DNA from: Zoroaster sp. YZ-2022
Lineage: Eukaryota > Echinodermata > Asteroidea > Forcipulatida > Zoroasteridae
Direction of reading: 5' to 3'
DNA: 64,000 bases
Assembly: GCA_029582265.1 (NCBI GenBank)
Contig: CM055823.1
Location: 29,763,760-29,827,759 of the forward strand
How positions within the stretch are numbered: the stretch's first letter is position 1; each line of letters starts with the position of its first letter. Made by a program: the position numbers and the translations under genes. Shown in pieces: positions 11,001-23,262 of the stretch. Below the pieces are notes generated by a model. That model saw nothing but the letters and a program-made list of their open reading frames with translations, had not been told where the DNA came from and ran no database searches.

Positions 11001-11227
11001 AGTCGTTAGACCTTATAGACCTTATGCACATGACGTCATTTGAGTAGGGCGCCCTCGGCTAGAGGTCAAAAGAAGGTTGCTCATTGGCCCAATCTGTGCG
11101 CCGCACGTGTATAGATGTGCGTTTTCCATTGTTTCATCATCGTTTTACCTCTAAGATGGCGGCGTGATGACGTCAACGCATAAGGAGGCTAGAGGCTAGA
11201 GAAGGTCACTCATTGGTTCATGTAGGC

Positions 11228-12510
11228 GTGCTGTTCTAAATGCACTGAAAACTCAAAAATAAAGTTTTAAATATGTTTATAAGAGACAGTGGCATACATA
11301 AAGAGTTTCAGTTTTTGAAAATGTGGTTTTAATTAGCAATAAAAAATGATTTTCTTTGCTGCAGTAACGTGTTATTGGCCGCCATCTTGCTTGCGCAACG
11401 TAAAAGGACTGTACCATTATGTCAAAGGGTGAAATTTTTTTATGGAGTGTAAAACAATAACAATGAATTGCAATATAATTACAATAAATTTACAGATGTA
11501 GAAAACATTATAGGTCTGGTATTGTCACTGCCAGGAAAAATTTTTAAGTTTATTTATATTTGTTTATTTATATTTATTTATTTATATTTAATTATATATT
11601 TATTTATATTTATTTATTTTTGTTTATTTATTTATTTATTTTTTATTTATTTATTTATTTATTTATTATTTATTATTATTTTTTAGAAAATGTAAATGTT
11701 TTCTGAAGCTCTTAATCATGATTGACATCCCAGTGGTGATCAAATAGTTCTTTATCGGTGAATCAAAGAGTCCTATATATGTGTTGTTGCTGAGCAATTA
11801 ACTTTCGCCAATAAGTATGAATAACAGCTGTCACGATAGTTGGTCTATACTTTATAAAACTCTTTTGACAAAATTTATGTTTTCTTATTCATTCAACAAG
11901 TAACTGTGTCTGCATTGTCAGAAAACTATGTTACCGTAGGTCAAAAACATCACAAGAACAACCATGACTTTTAATTTTGTTCGAACTTTATTCGCAGATT
12001 AGTAAACATTCACGAGAATAATACAAACAAGCAGAATAAAGATTAAAAAGTACAACCATTTTCACTATATTTTGGATTTATTGAATATATTTAAACCAGT
12101 CGGCCTAAACATAGTTAAAACTTACAAGGTCAATATAATACACTTTATATTAATATTTTACAAAATAAAATACCAGGACACAATATATACTACAAACATT
12201 ATAAAATTATAACCATTGTACATGAAAATAAATTTCGCACGCTGGCGGGACACAGGCACACGGACACAGCCTAGCCCGCGTTATGATGTCACCCACTTTG
12301 TAGTCTGGTTTACTTTCACCCTTTCACATAATGGTACAGTCCTCTACGTTGCACAAGCAAGATGGCGGCCAATAGTACAAAAAAAAATCATTTTTTATTG
12401 CTAATTAAAACCACATTTTCAAAAACTGAAACCCTGTATGTATGCCACTGTCCCTTATAAACATATTTTTAACTTTATTTTTGAGTTTTCAGTGTATTTA
12501 GAACGTGTTG
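11228..12510. mobile_element. Foldback element, arms of about 200 bp
   Basis: The left arm, 11228-11435 (with gacagtggcatacataaag and ccgccatcttgctt), is inverted at 12308-12510 (with aagcaagatggcgg and atgtatgccactgtc). The 870-bp interior holds a (TTTA)n microsatellite at 11545-11690 and no transposase frame. It is structurally a long-TIR non-autonomous DNA transposon. Confidence 0.7.
11545..11690. repeat. (TTTA)n microsatellite
   Basis: This is about 145 bp of imperfect TTTA/TTTATA repeats. The open frame across it encodes only F, I, Y and L residues and is not a gene. Confidence 0.9.
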
Positions 12511-13424
12511 TTGTGAGTTGTCGTCAGTTGTTGTGAGTTGTCGTCAGTTGTCGGTTTTTAGTAGTAGGACCCGTAGTGCTTACAAGTTACAGTAGTATTT
12601 TAGTTGCAGTTTTAGGGCCCTTGTTTTTTTTTGGATTAAGCCCTCCACCACACCCCCCACCACACCACACCACACCACACCCCCCCCGAGAGTGTGCGGC
12701 AATAAAGAACGACTATAACGACACTGACCCCCTCCCGGATCCCCAACCCATACAGCGCAGTGAGAGTGTGCGACTTTTGCTCCTTTTGTTTACCGTCTGT
12801 GGGTTTTTGGCAACCAACATGACCAAGGGCAGGGCGAAATAACTTGCTTGTATTTGTAAACAAACTTCACTTACCGTCTAATGATGGCAGGGTTGTTGTC
12901 ATGGTTGTGCCCAAATTAAAGTTGTCAATATTAATACACCTTTTATAACTGTTACTGTAAGTTTTAAGCACAAATACGCAGAGTTTAAAGTATCATGGTG
13001 ATGGTGATAATGAATGCATGAAGCTTGAAGTTATACGGCGCGGTATACGGTACGGTATACCGTCCGGATATAATGTGTACTACATGTAAATTAACAGTGT
13101 TGTCATGGCGACAAGGCACAACGACCGGGCGCGCACGAAATTATTATATCGAGATTTTTAATAAAACATTCAGTAGCATTTTAACATATCAAAGAAAAAT
13201 CAAAGGAAAAAATGTATATTTGTGGTTGCATCAGTCTAAAATTATAATTGTTGTCCACAAAACCTAAAAATCCTTATTTTATTGATGAAATATCAACAAG
13301 AGGGCGCTAGTTACGATTATTTTTCTATCAAGAGAGGGCGCTGTGCCGTTAAACAATTATTGGTACGGCAGCCGTACAGTAGAGGCTTATATGAATCGCA
13401 ACCGTTTAACATCAACTATCACCG

Positions 13425-13582
13425 CCTTGTAAAAAATAAATTAATTAAAAATAAATAAATAAATAAATAAAAGAATACAAAAATAAAAAATAAAAAATAA
13501 AAAAATAAAAATAAAAAAAACTACAAAAAATGTTTAAAAAAATTTAAAAAAATAAAAATAAAAAATAAAATAAAAATACGTT
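13425..13582. repeat. A-rich simple repeat (AAATA/AAAAT)n
   Basis: This is about 155 bp of imperfect AAATA units. The preceding 12.6-13.4 kb holds a CCACAC-type microsatellite at 12640-12690 and no convincing exon. Confidence 0.85.
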
Positions 13583-14044
13583 AGCAACAGACGGCGAACG
13601 TTGTTTTGAGGTGATCACAGTTGTTCGAACGTTGCGCTCACAATCGGTTCCACTTTGACCCATCCGTCCTCAAACGTTCGCGCGAATGTTTGCATTCGTG
13701 CAAGCGGACGCAGCCCAGCTGTTTTGTGTTTTGTGTTTTGTGTGACGCGGATTTCAACCAATCAGATTGACAAAGTTTGGCATCATGCATATCCGACTTA
13801 TGTACTTTGGAAGTGTGATCGTGTGTCTATTTGGCTTTATTCAACAAAAATTAAATTTTTTTACACTTTGAAAACGAAATCGATACGGGCATTTATGAAT
13901 GAGATTAAGGCCGTCATACCTTTGTCATACTATATACTTTCATCTCAAACCAGATAAGCTTCTAGATGAACTCGCTTACTCTCTCTTCGAATAACAACGC
14001 TATTACAACGCTTCTATTTACACAAAATTGGCCACCAGTAATTT

Positions 14045-14165
14045 CAAAGACTGTTTGTGGTGACACCGTGTAGAAATATTTGAGTAGTAAATAGTTCTGG
14101 AAAATCCGGTTGGTTACAACTCGACGTTTCGATCAGTATGCTCTGATCGTCTTCAGGAGTAGTTT
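14045..14165 (+). repeat. Foldback repeat family A copy
   Basis: It contains gtggtgacaccgtgtagaaa, a diverged gagtagtaaatagttctg, then cgtttcgatcagtatgctct and gatcgtcttcaggag. This is the same order of blocks as at 25503-25624 and, in part, 62580-62710. Confidence 0.6.
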
Positions 14166-14201
14166 CTACAATTCCCTTTTCTCTAAGATAAAACACTTAA
14201 A

Positions 14202-14452
14202 ACTAAATCATTTTTCAGGATGATTGACACTTAATCATTTTTCAGGATGATTGACACTTAATCATTTTCAGGATGATTGACACTTAATCATTTTTCAGGA
14301 TGATTGACACTTAATCATTTTTTTCAGGATGATTGACACTTAATCATTTTTTCAGGATGATTGACACTTAATCATTTTTTGCAGGATGATTGACACTTAA
14401 TCATTTTTTTCAGGATGATTGACACTGAATCAGTTTTCAGGATGATTGACAC
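14202..14452. repeat. Minisatellite, 27-30 bp unit, about 9 copies
   Basis: The unit is caggatgattgacacttaa plus catttttt with a variable T-run. Copies are nearly identical except for T-run length, so it is a simple tandem array. No gene crosses it. Confidence 0.92.
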
Positions 14453-14904
14453 TTGTACAAACTTTACACCAAGTATTATCTTTGAGATAATTCGTTGATT
14501 TGATTATCTGGTGATAACTAGTGTTGTACCTAATAACAATTCGTCAACGATTGTACAAAATATTGAGGGAGCGTTATATCAGAGATAAGGCCTTTCACAA
14601 TTGATTGTGAGTTTCCTGTTGCCGCGCGCGTCCGAAATTGGCACCGCGTCAAATATTTAATTATTTAATTTGATTTAATTATTCTACAATTTCGCCTTTG
14701 AAAACTGACTTTCATCACAAAATTTTGCGATATTTATACCTGATATTCACGGTCCGTGTTTTCCAAGTTAGATCTGCTTGAAAATGTAGTCTCTTTTACA
14801 TACCACAACTGTCGCAGTTGAATAAAAAGCGCTCGTATAATTGAATGAAAGCGTATGTCGTGTAGCAGCATACATGTACATGTACATGTACATGTACATC
14901 ATCA

Positions 14905-15800
14905 ATCTACAACGCACGCTCCGAGTGTGATGCCGTCTTCACGTCAGCAATTGTCTAAAGTTTCTCTTCCATCTATTGCAATTGGTGACTCGCAGATAAC
15001 CCCCTCATCACAAGCACGTAATTTGGGTGTTATATTTGACTCGACAATGACTTTAAAACCTCATATCTCCAACATTGTTCGCATATCATCATTTCATATC
15101 AGAAATATCAGCCGAATAAGGAAATACTTGAATAAAAGTGCTACTGAACAAATTATTCATGCGTTTGTCACATCACGTCTCGATAACGGGAATGCTCTAC
15201 TCTACGGTCTCCCGCAGAATCAAATATCTCGTCTTCAGAACATACAAAACACAGCAGCTCGTGTTGTGACTTTGTCCAAAAAGTCATGCCATATCACGCC
15301 AATCTTGAAAGAACTGCACTGGCTTCCTGTTTCACAGAGAATTGTATTAAAACTTATGCTAATTGTTCACAAATCTTTTAATAACATTGCTCCAATTTAT
15401 ATTTCTGAACTGCTTAAAGTCTACACTCCATCACGCAATTTGCGCTCCAGCAACATGTCACTCCTAAAGGAACCAACATCAAAACGGAACTGGGGTGATA
15501 GGTCTTTTTCTGTCGCGGCTCCGAGACTCTGGAATCATCTTCCAACTAAACTCAAATCTTGTCATAGTATAACTAGATTTAAGTCGATGCTTAAAACTCA
15601 TCTTATGTCACAATTCTTCAAAGATGATGTATATTTGTAATTCCATTGTAGGTACGTGTATCTCAGTACATAATTTTTCCCTATGTTATCATTGTATATT
15701 GTTTGTATTCATGTTTTTATCTTTGTTTCCGCGCCTTGAGCGCCCAGCAGGGTGGATATGTGCGCGCTATAAATCTTTATTATTATTATTATTATTATTG
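14905..15800 (+). mobile_element. 5'-truncated CR1/L2-like LINE
   Basis: The fragment contains the 3' portion of a reverse-transcriptase ORF (14930-15640), a short 3' UTR and a tail ending in (TTA)n at about 15776-15800. The tail segment gcgccttgagcgcccag followed by gtgcgcgctataaatct resembles the SINE family 1 tail. Truncation at the 5' side falls beside a (CATGTA)n tract at 14868-14900. Truncation of this kind is the usual outcome of target-primed reverse transcription. Confidence 0.85.
14930..15640 (+). pseudogene. C-terminal fragment of a non-LTR retrotransposon reverse transcriptase
   Basis: About 236 residues are open in one frame. They carry motifs of the region downstream of the RT catalytic core in CR1/L2/Rex-type elements: ARNLGVIFD, FVTSRLDNGNALLYGLP, LQNIQNTAARVV, HITPILKELHWLPV, DRSFSVAAPRLWNHLP and a final LKTHL. 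The endonuclease and the YADD-type RT motif are missing because the copy is truncated. The first 25 residues of the open frame (from 14855) come from the CATGTA repeat and are not part of the element. The frame is uninterrupted, so the insertion may be fairly young. Confidence 0.85.
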
Positions 15801-16602
15801 AGCAGAGACTATGCACGCAAAATCTCAAAATCTGACGTGCAGTCGTGCCATGCATGCGGGCCGGGCGGGCGGCGCACATGGCCGGCCGGACATTCTGGGA
15901 TCTAGTGTATGTACGGGCCGCGCCGGGCTAGTACAGTTGTGTCCACGTCGCATTGAACATTTTGCATCACCCTTCAGCGGTTTTTAAACAGGTTTACTGG
16001 GTATAAAAAACACTTTATATTCACATGCTCTGATGCGCAGTGGTAGTGATAGTTTTTTTTTAAAAGGGTCAAAAACATCAAATTTCGCAAATGTGAATTT
16101 CAAAACAATAGAAGCAATGGGTTCATTTGATCCTTCAACAACCCCTAAATTTAAATTGTAGTGATCAAAAACGTATATTAACTCCTAGGTGCAAGTTCGC
16201 GCTACCCCTGCTGCTGCTGCATAATTATTGTAAATGTAAAGGAGCAAATTGTGTTAATACGGGTAAGTCACACATGAAAAACATACAAATACATGTACTA
16301 AGAAATATTTATTTCACACATAAAAATTATGATTACAAAATTACTAGTCCTTTATTAAGTATGAAGCCTGTACCATGTAAGAGAACACTACAGTATGGTG
16401 TTAAAATGCAATAGTAACCTGCTTGTGCCAGTCAAAACCCCAAAGTATCGCGATATAAATGGCAGCCGCCACAAAAAGTTAACCGCCTGAAAATAATTAA
16501 TAATTAATAATTAAAAGTGACCTCGTCCATTTTTTAAAACCTTAAACAGGAAACTCACAATTAAATGTGAGTGGCCTAATGGTAAATTGGTTGTATAATC
16601 TA

Positions 16603-17403
16603 TTATCTTTTATTATTTAAACCTTCACAAACATATCCAAAGAACATCCTCACTTCTGTTAGAATAACTTCTTTAGGCATATGAAATTCATTTTTAGCTG
16701 GATAAACGAGATTCATGTCCCACACGGGTAAGAAAAATGACCCTGTTCCTGCAAAGGCCTCCTGATTTATTCGTCCGATCTCTTTAAAAAAGAAGTCTGA
16801 GAACGTAAGTGCGAACTTGTAGTTATCATTGGAATGAATGTCGTTACATGAATGTGGTCCTTTGATGACGACAGGAACATCCGGGCATCGTTGTCGCAAA
16901 CGAATCACAGCCTGTCTTAATAGACTTATACTCTCTTAATGTAACTGTCTCGTGTCCACTGAGCGAAATGTGTCCAGGGACTAATCATGATAATGTACTG
17001 ACAGTCGGGGTTGGTTAGTTCATCCAAAGAGTCAACTCGTACTTCATATCTGTGTATACGTTGTTAGCTGAACCGACTCGATCCGGATGAAATTGGAAAT
17101 ATATGGTCAGATTAAGCGATATGAAAAACATTCGACACTTGAGAAACTTTGGTGTATTTTTTTTGAAATCTTGATGTGGTTCGCCCAGTATCTTAGATAT
17201 TGCATCTAACCATTGCCGTGTGGTAGAATCACCCAGGAGCAGTAGTTGCTTATTTCGTAAACATTTAAGTAAAACTTCCTTAGTGCAATAAGAAAATTTG
17301 CATATCAGTGAGCTCCAAATTCCATCTTTCCAGTATCCCTGGATGGCTGGTATCATTTGGTCAGGCTTACAGCGAGGTAGATCATATTGAGGAATGCCGG
17401 ACC
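16603..17403 (-). pseudogene. NXPE family C-terminal PC-esterase exon, two frameshifts
   Basis: The exon starts after the acceptor aaaacag with SGIPQYDLPRCKPD. It carries the esterase nucleophile motif LLLLGDSTTRQW, and ends with VWDMNLVYPAKNEFHMPKE, which holds the catalytic-type D and H residues. NXPE proteins are secretory-pathway PC-esterase-domain proteins. Human NXPE1 has been linked to O-acetylation of mucin sialic acid. Two breaks are visible: near 17033-17036 (between KYE and DSLDE) and near 16929-16937 (after YIKR). Each shifts the frame by one base, and the reading continues sensibly in the next frame. With the interrupted upstream exon at 38635-55411, this copy looks dead, although single-base assembly errors could explain the shifts. 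One short exon between the two parts is missing because the phases do not match. Confidence 0.75.
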
Positions 17404-19150
17404 CTGTTTTCAAATCAAAATGATAAGTTCAATTAAAGTATAAAAAAAAGAGGCTTGAAATGTTCACTTAACTTTGGTATAAATACCCGATTACAAAATA
17501 ACTAAATCTAAATATTTTCTTGATGTGAAGTCGGTGGTGATAACCAACTTCATTATTCTGTCCGAATGGAGTCTCAATTCAGGGGAAACACAGATGTGTA
17601 CGTTTCTTAAAAAGAAGCCAGACGGAAGCCAGACGGAAGCGTTTTATATTCATTTTTTCTGTAAACAATTACGAATGATTTTTCATACTTTTCTGGTGAA
17701 TTGTGTTGGTCGTTCTTGATTCAAAGAGAGTAAGCATACTCATGGAAGTAGTTTTGGAGGAAAACAGTGGTCGCTGGATTACTCTATAAGCTCCATTTAC
17801 AAATAAACTAATTGAATTCAATTTTCATTTCAAAATATTAACAATAACAATGAAAGTAAAAAGTATGGTGTTCTAAAAAGGACACAGACACATTGCAAGA
17901 ATGGCCATATTTGTTATGTGCAAAGCCATATATTTACTATACTGTAATCATCATTGTCTTTTCCCTTTATTTACATGCTTGCTACTTTTATGTTTTCTGT
18001 TTTTCTTTGCTTCTCTTTGTTTTCTTTATTTCCTTCTTTATTCACATGTTAAACAATGCTAAATGCAACAAGACACAACACAGACTATTTGTTATACAAC
18101 TACAGTACAGTCCAGTGCTGAATGCAACACGATACAACAGATTGAGTCATCAGTACTGCCTGCTGAATGCAACAAGGTCCATCATAATTTTACAACTGTT
18201 GAATCCTGTTGCACTTAGCATGGTTAGGGTTAAACAATTTATAGTATTTGTTATAAATATAATTTAAAAAAAAAAGGTTCTTCTATAATTAATTCACCGA
18301 GAAATTCGAATGGCATGGTAGTCTATTGGTTAGAAGGCTCACCTTCCATAGGTAATATTGGGATCGAAACTAGGTTTTGTAAATATTTGTAAATATTTGT
18401 AAAAGAATTTGCAATATTATTTTGTTAACTACAACATTAATTCAGAAGCAAAGCAATAATGTCTGGGTTGCAAAGGACTTTTTTTAAAGGAATGTAAATT
18501 CAACAACAACAAAATTTAGTATGCATGCTAGCTGCCGACCAGTCTGGTCGCTGATTTTGTATATTTGGTTTTGCTAGTAAATATTTGACTTTGCACATAA
18601 AAATATGGTTCTGCCATTAAATAATTATATGGTTTTGCTGTTTAACATTTAGTTTAGTATTATGTATTAATAAGTCTAGTGCGATGCGTGAATTCCAATG
18701 CGACGCGTGAATTCCAATGCGACGCTTACACACTTCTATTGTGCAATGTGCTTGTGTCTTTTTTTTTTTTAGAACACCATAACAAGTAAAGCATTTGAAA
18801 AGAACACAAACCTGCAATAGTTAGGATCTCATTGGCTGGTCGCATCGGCTGATTGAAGTATGGACTATGAACGAACAAACAAACAAACAAAAACCAAACA
18901 AAAAACCAATTAGACAGAATATCTAGTACTGATAAAAGGGGAACATAATGTTTTTATTTAAAGATATATCGCCCATGTTTGGCTCAAGAGAACAAAAAAA
19001 ACAAAAAACAAAATAGAATTTAAAAAGCGAACGAATTTTGAAAGATAATAATTATCGTTTAAACGAACAAACAAAAAATTTGGAAATTTGGATGTCAGAA
19101 ACTGTAAATAAAAACGATATTTCAAATGTGCTTGATTCTGATTGACAGCC
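17404..19150. other. NXPE intron, no gene seen
   Basis: This AT-rich stretch has short unconnected frames. Recognisable pieces are a short inverted pair (tatggtgttctaaaa near 17863 and its inverse near 18770) and a trinucleotide-like ttttgctgtttaac tract near 18600-18650. I found no exon with splice signals. Confidence 0.5.
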
Positions 19151-19366
19151 AATTTCCAACAATTTGCTGTCTTACAATTTTACATAACAAGTGTGTTAAA
19201 CTGATTTACACAATTTCTGTAAACGCTTAATAATGAAACTGCAGTACGTTTCCATATTTGTTTGGACATATTCTTTGTGGGCCGAAAAAGAGAATCAGAA
19301 ATTGTGTAAATCAGTTTAACACACTTGTTATGTAAAATTGTAATACAGCAAATTGTTGGAAATAGA
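19151..19366. mobile_element. Palindromic MITE, arms of about 75 bp
   Basis: The left arm begins ccaatttccaacaatttgct and the right arm ends agcaaattgttggaaat. Both include caagtgtgttaaactgattt or its inverse. About 65 bp separates them. No ORF is present. Confidence 0.8.
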
Positions 19367-19413
19367 GTTGCCTACAATTTGCTGTAAATTTACATGTTTT
19401 TTTTTACATTGTA

Positions 19414-19668
19414 CACTCACTGGCCATAAGTATTGCAACATCCCAAAAGTTCAGTTTGGAGAACTGTGTTACAATAATTTATTTTATTTTTTTACACTAC
19501 TTAAGACTTCTTGAAAGTGCCTGTGTTTTGAAGTCAATGTTCTTTTTTACTGTTCTTGCTTGGAAATTATGTAATACACGATCGATGAAATCAGAATAAA
19601 TGATCATCTCACCTGTTACTTGTAAAGTGCTATTTTGAGCATGTTGCAATACTTTTGGCCAGTGAGTG
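19414..19668. mobile_element. Tc1/mariner-type MITE flanked by TA
   Basis: The ends are cactcactggccataagtat and its inverse atacttttggccagtgagtg, with TA at 19412-19413 and 19669-19670. TA duplication and terminal repeats of about 28 bp indicate Tc1/mariner ancestry. The interior frame on the - strand (19497-19727) is not a recognisable transposase. Confidence 0.8.
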
Positions 19669-19739
19669 TATATATGGACTAATCCATCGACCAGTTCACT
19701 GGGCGCCGCCATAACTTGTGGTACCATTCATTATCTTGT

Positions 19740-20035
19740 TGATAAGTGTGACGTAATTCCAACATAAACGACGCCCACTTCGTACGTGCTTGCTCCAACG
19801 ATCATCAGAGGCTAGGCCCATTGGAAATGCGCTGACCACCTTTTTCTTTAAGGATTTACGCAATAATTTAGAAAGCCAATTGGGACTTACATTTAGCGCA
19901 CGGTATGTGTTATTAATAAAATCTTATTAACAAAGTCAATTTCTGCCTCAAGAATCGTATTTGAATGTTAAAATCAAGGAATTTACGATAAAATTACACA
20001 CAGCGGTATACCAAGCTTTGGAAGTATAAGCGAAA
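19740..20035. repeat. Dispersed repeat, inverted copy at 38285-38580
   Basis: About 290 bp, including caaggaatttacgataaaat, aacaaagtcaatttctgcct and tacgtcacacttatca in inverse, matches 38285-38580 in the opposite orientation at roughly 80%. No coding signal is seen. Confidence 0.7.
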
Positions 20036-20483
20036 AGAATGCGTACTGCCAATATTTGCGCGTATTACGTACCGGTATAATATTTGACTTACGAACAGGG
20101 ACCAATTACATAGAGCTGCTAAGCGGAGAATTTTGCTAAGCAAAGTATTTTGAAACACACTACCAGCCAAAATACACACATTTTGTGTGGAAGTTTGGCT
20201 GTTAACCAACAAAATCCGCTAAGCAAATATTTCTTGTAAGGTTTTATTTTCTGCTTAACACCTCTATGAAATTGGGCCTGGCTAGTTACCCCCAATTGGC
20301 ACCCCCAAAACCAACATATGAGGGCGCTAGACCAGACTTGTGATGGGACAGCTAGCTCGCCTCTACACTAACCCCTCATATCTCGAGTTTGTTGAGTTTA
20401 AAACAATGGATCAAAAATAATAAAAAATTTGGGTTTTTGTATGTTTGGAGAATATTTTGAATTTTTGAGTTTAAAACAATGGA

Positions 20484-20662
20484 TTAGCCCTATATGCGCT
20501 GTAATGGCAGCAATTGAGCTGTATACTCCCCAGGGAGCTCAAAACGGGTTTCGGGAATGATTTATGAGCCTTATGAGCCTTATGAGCAGGGGTAATAATA
20601 TAACTCAGTTGGTGGATACGTGCGCTATATAAGTCCACACATTATATTATTATTATTATTAA
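20484..20662 (+). mobile_element. 5'-truncated SINE family 1 copy
   Basis: It begins within the SINE body (ccctatatgcgctgtaatgg) and ends gcgctatataagtccaca plus (ATT)n. The tRNA head is missing, and a gccttatga unit is repeated inside. Confidence 0.85.
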
Positions 20663-21199
20663 AAATAATAAATATTTTGGGTTTTTCTATGTTTGGAGAA
20701 TATTTTGAATTTTTTTGAAGATTTTGCGAAATTTAGGGAAAATTTAGGAAATTATTTTGAAATCTTGTCTACCGCCTCTCATAGCTCTGGAGCTGAGGAA
20801 TTGTTTGTGTGTTAAAGAAGGAAACAGAAACTCCCTACCTGTTATTGATCTTTGAACTCAGAAGTAGTAAAGCTTTTTCCTTGTAATAATGAAATACCAC
20901 ATCATATTATGTTAACATTCTTTCACAGGCCTATACAAGGAAACAAACAGCCGCTTGCAGATACCGGATCTGTTGAAAACAGATCATGTCTCGTGTGTAG
21001 GGAATATCCTTAGCAGTATACCATGGCTTTTATGGCAGGCAACAGTGTGTATGTTAATATGTACAACTTTTACATTTGTGTACTTTGATCTCCACAAAAC
21101 CTATTGCACTTGATTACCAAAAAACAAAACATCCCTTGAAATATTTCTGTCTGAGATGCTATGTAAGTACAAGCATTAATTTCCCAACTATAAAGGCAG

Positions 21200-21393
21200 G
21201 CACGTAGCTACGAGGGGGCACAGGGGGGGGGCACGTGCCCCCCCCAAAAAAAAATGTCAGAGTTTTAAAAATTCAAACGGGTGGGCCATCCCCCCCCATA
21301 CCAACAAATAATTGTGCGAAAAATTCTGGCTCACAAGAGCATGCACGGAATGTGCCCCCCAAAATTCCAACTCTGGCAACGTGCCTGTATAAA
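21200..21393. mobile_element. MITE with caggcacgt ends
   Basis: The left end is caggcacgtagctacg and the right end is aacgtgcctgta, with G-rich/C-rich halves facing each other (gcacgtgccccccc). This short inverted-repeat element has no coding capacity. Confidence 0.55.
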
Positions 21394-21555
21394 GGTCCAA
21401 CTTGATCATGAGACGAAAGTTCCACATTAGCATGAAAACAAAATTAATGAATTTTAGCCAATATTTTCTTGTAATAAATGAAGTAAGCTGAAGTTTAAGC
21501 TCGTACCCACTAAGTGTCCAAAAGCCTCTACATTTATACCCCAGCCTATATGCAT

Positions 21556-21797
21556 GGGCGGATCCAGAACATTTTTAGGGGGGGGGGGCTGAGAATCAAA
21601 AACAATTATTGTTCAGTACTACAAAAATTGAAATAATCAAAGGGAAAGAAAAACAAAGCACAGTGAGGGGGAAATGAGTGCGTTCTCCCCTCCCATCCCC
21701 CCTCTCTCTCTTTTTCTCTCCCCCTTTTTAATTTAAAAAAAAGAAATTTTTTTTGGGGGGGGGGCTACAGCCCCCTTAGCCCCCCTGGATCCGCCAA
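21556..21797. mobile_element. MITE with GGCGGATCCAG ends
   Basis: It begins ggcggatccag at 21557 and ends ctggatccgcc at 21795, with purine-rich and pyrimidine-rich inner halves. GGCGGATCCAG termini are common on hAT-like MITEs in many animals (family statement from memory). The target duplication is unclear. Confidence 0.65.
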
Positions 21798-22167
21798 TGA
21801 TATGGATATCATAAACTTTGGCCTAGAATAACAATGTAGCTTTGAGATTAAAAAAAAATGACGACATTGATTGTATGTGCCTCAAAGATCCATAAACCTT
21901 TTAGCTTGTAAGAACTAAAGATGTATCGCCCATGTTTTGATAAAAAATATTTCTCAGAATATTTATCAAAAGCATGATTTAGCATTAATTAAGCGCCTCA
22001 ATTAAATGAGAGAGGCTTAGTTTATATAAAACTTAGATTTAAAGAATGTGTCATTCTCAAATATTTGTTTTCCATTCTACAAGGGAATAATGCCCACACG
22101 ATGCTCTGCTATATAACATATTGGGAATCACATGAGAAATAGCTAACACAAACACAGGAAGTACAAT

Positions 22168-22404
22168 CTTTAAAGGGACATACATAGTCAGTGCATACAT
22201 ACGATCAGTGCAGACTTTTAACAGGGCATGGAAGCCGTGTCCTTGTTCAAGATGTACACAGTGACTGAAAATTACAGGCTCATTTATGCAGCAGCAACGG
22301 TTATAATTACCTTATTATGTATGGTATCTTTCAGTCACCGGGTTAATTTAAAACTATCACTCTGATTCCATGTCCTGTTCATCATGACAATACTGTCCCT
22401 TTAA
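22168..22404. repeat. MITE family B, most complete copy
   Basis: It starts ctttaaagggacatac and ends actgtccctttaaa, with the core cagtgactgaaaattaca and the partial inverse cagtcaccgggttaa. The TTTAAAGGGAC ends are inverted copies, supporting a DNA-transposon origin. Confidence 0.7.
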
Positions 22405-22916
22405 ACTATCTATATATATATATAATATTCACAAAGGACAAAGTACAACAGCCACACGCACTAATGTTTTGTACAGTCTTTTATTTCTTTACTCCAATTA
22501 CTCCAAACAAGCACTCCAAACAAAAACTCCAGTCTTCACATGACACATAGAAAACCAATAAATGTTATCAAGTAAAACTCAATATTTGATTAAGGCCAAT
22601 AAGAATGTTTCAATCATTGCATGACGCAAAACACAAACTACTAAAAGTGAAAATTAAATAGTTTGTAGAACAATATTTGGTCACAGCCATTGGACCATTT
22701 GGACACAAATTATTATTTATAGATGAGCATGATGTAGGTTACGTGGTTTTAATTACATATTCATGAATTCACTTTCTATCTTTAACCACTTAACAAGATA
22801 TACAGTTTAAAATGTCAATCAATGGACATTATTTGAGCTCTGAAATTTCCATCAACACAATATGATATTGATAATTATTATATCATGTATTCGTATAAGG
22901 CTATACGAGAATGACA

Positions 22917-23262
22917 TAATAATGTGTGGACTTATATAGCGCACGTATCCACCAACTAAGTGGTGCTCAAGGCGCATTATATCATTACCCCTGCTCATAA
23001 GGCTCATAAATCATTCCTGAAACCATCTCAGCTCCCTGGGGAGTATACAGCTCAATTGCTGCCATTGCTGCCATTACAGCGCATATAGGGCTAATCAACC
23101 AACTCTGCCCTCACAGGTACCCATTTAACCCCTGGGTGGAAAGAAGCAATTATGGTTAAGTGTCTTGCTCAAGGACACAAGTGTCACGGCCGGGATTTGA
23201 ACACACTCTGCTGCTAACACCAGAACTTGAGTCCGGTAAGCTAGACCGCTCGGCCACGTATT
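22917..23262 (-). mobile_element. Full-length SINE family 1 copy, reverse orientation
   Basis: On the - strand it reads from the tRNA-Leu-like head (ctcggccacg inverse at 23250-23262) through the body to gcgctatataagtccaca at 22920-22945. A gccattgct unit is duplicated in the body. Box B is slightly mutated (ggatttgaacac on the + strand). Confidence 0.85.

Larger units (their letters stand above)
20663..22167. other. Intergenic/intronic stretch with two MITEs, no gene
   Basis: Apart from the inverted-repeat elements at 21200-21393 and 21556-21797, this interval shows no exon with splice signals and no recognisable protein. Homopolymer G/C runs make short frames here unreliable. Confidence 0.45.

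Noticed and set aside
11468..11686. 72-residue ORF of F/I/Y/L
   Set aside because: It is the translation of a (TTTA)n microsatellite.
14202..14452. CRISPR-like or regulatory array
   Set aside because: This is a simple 27-30 bp tandem repeat with T-run length variation only.
17893..18267. 124-residue hydrophobic + strand ORF
   Set aside because: It is T-rich sequence giving F/L/I/Y by composition, with no motif, splice signal or relative in the window.
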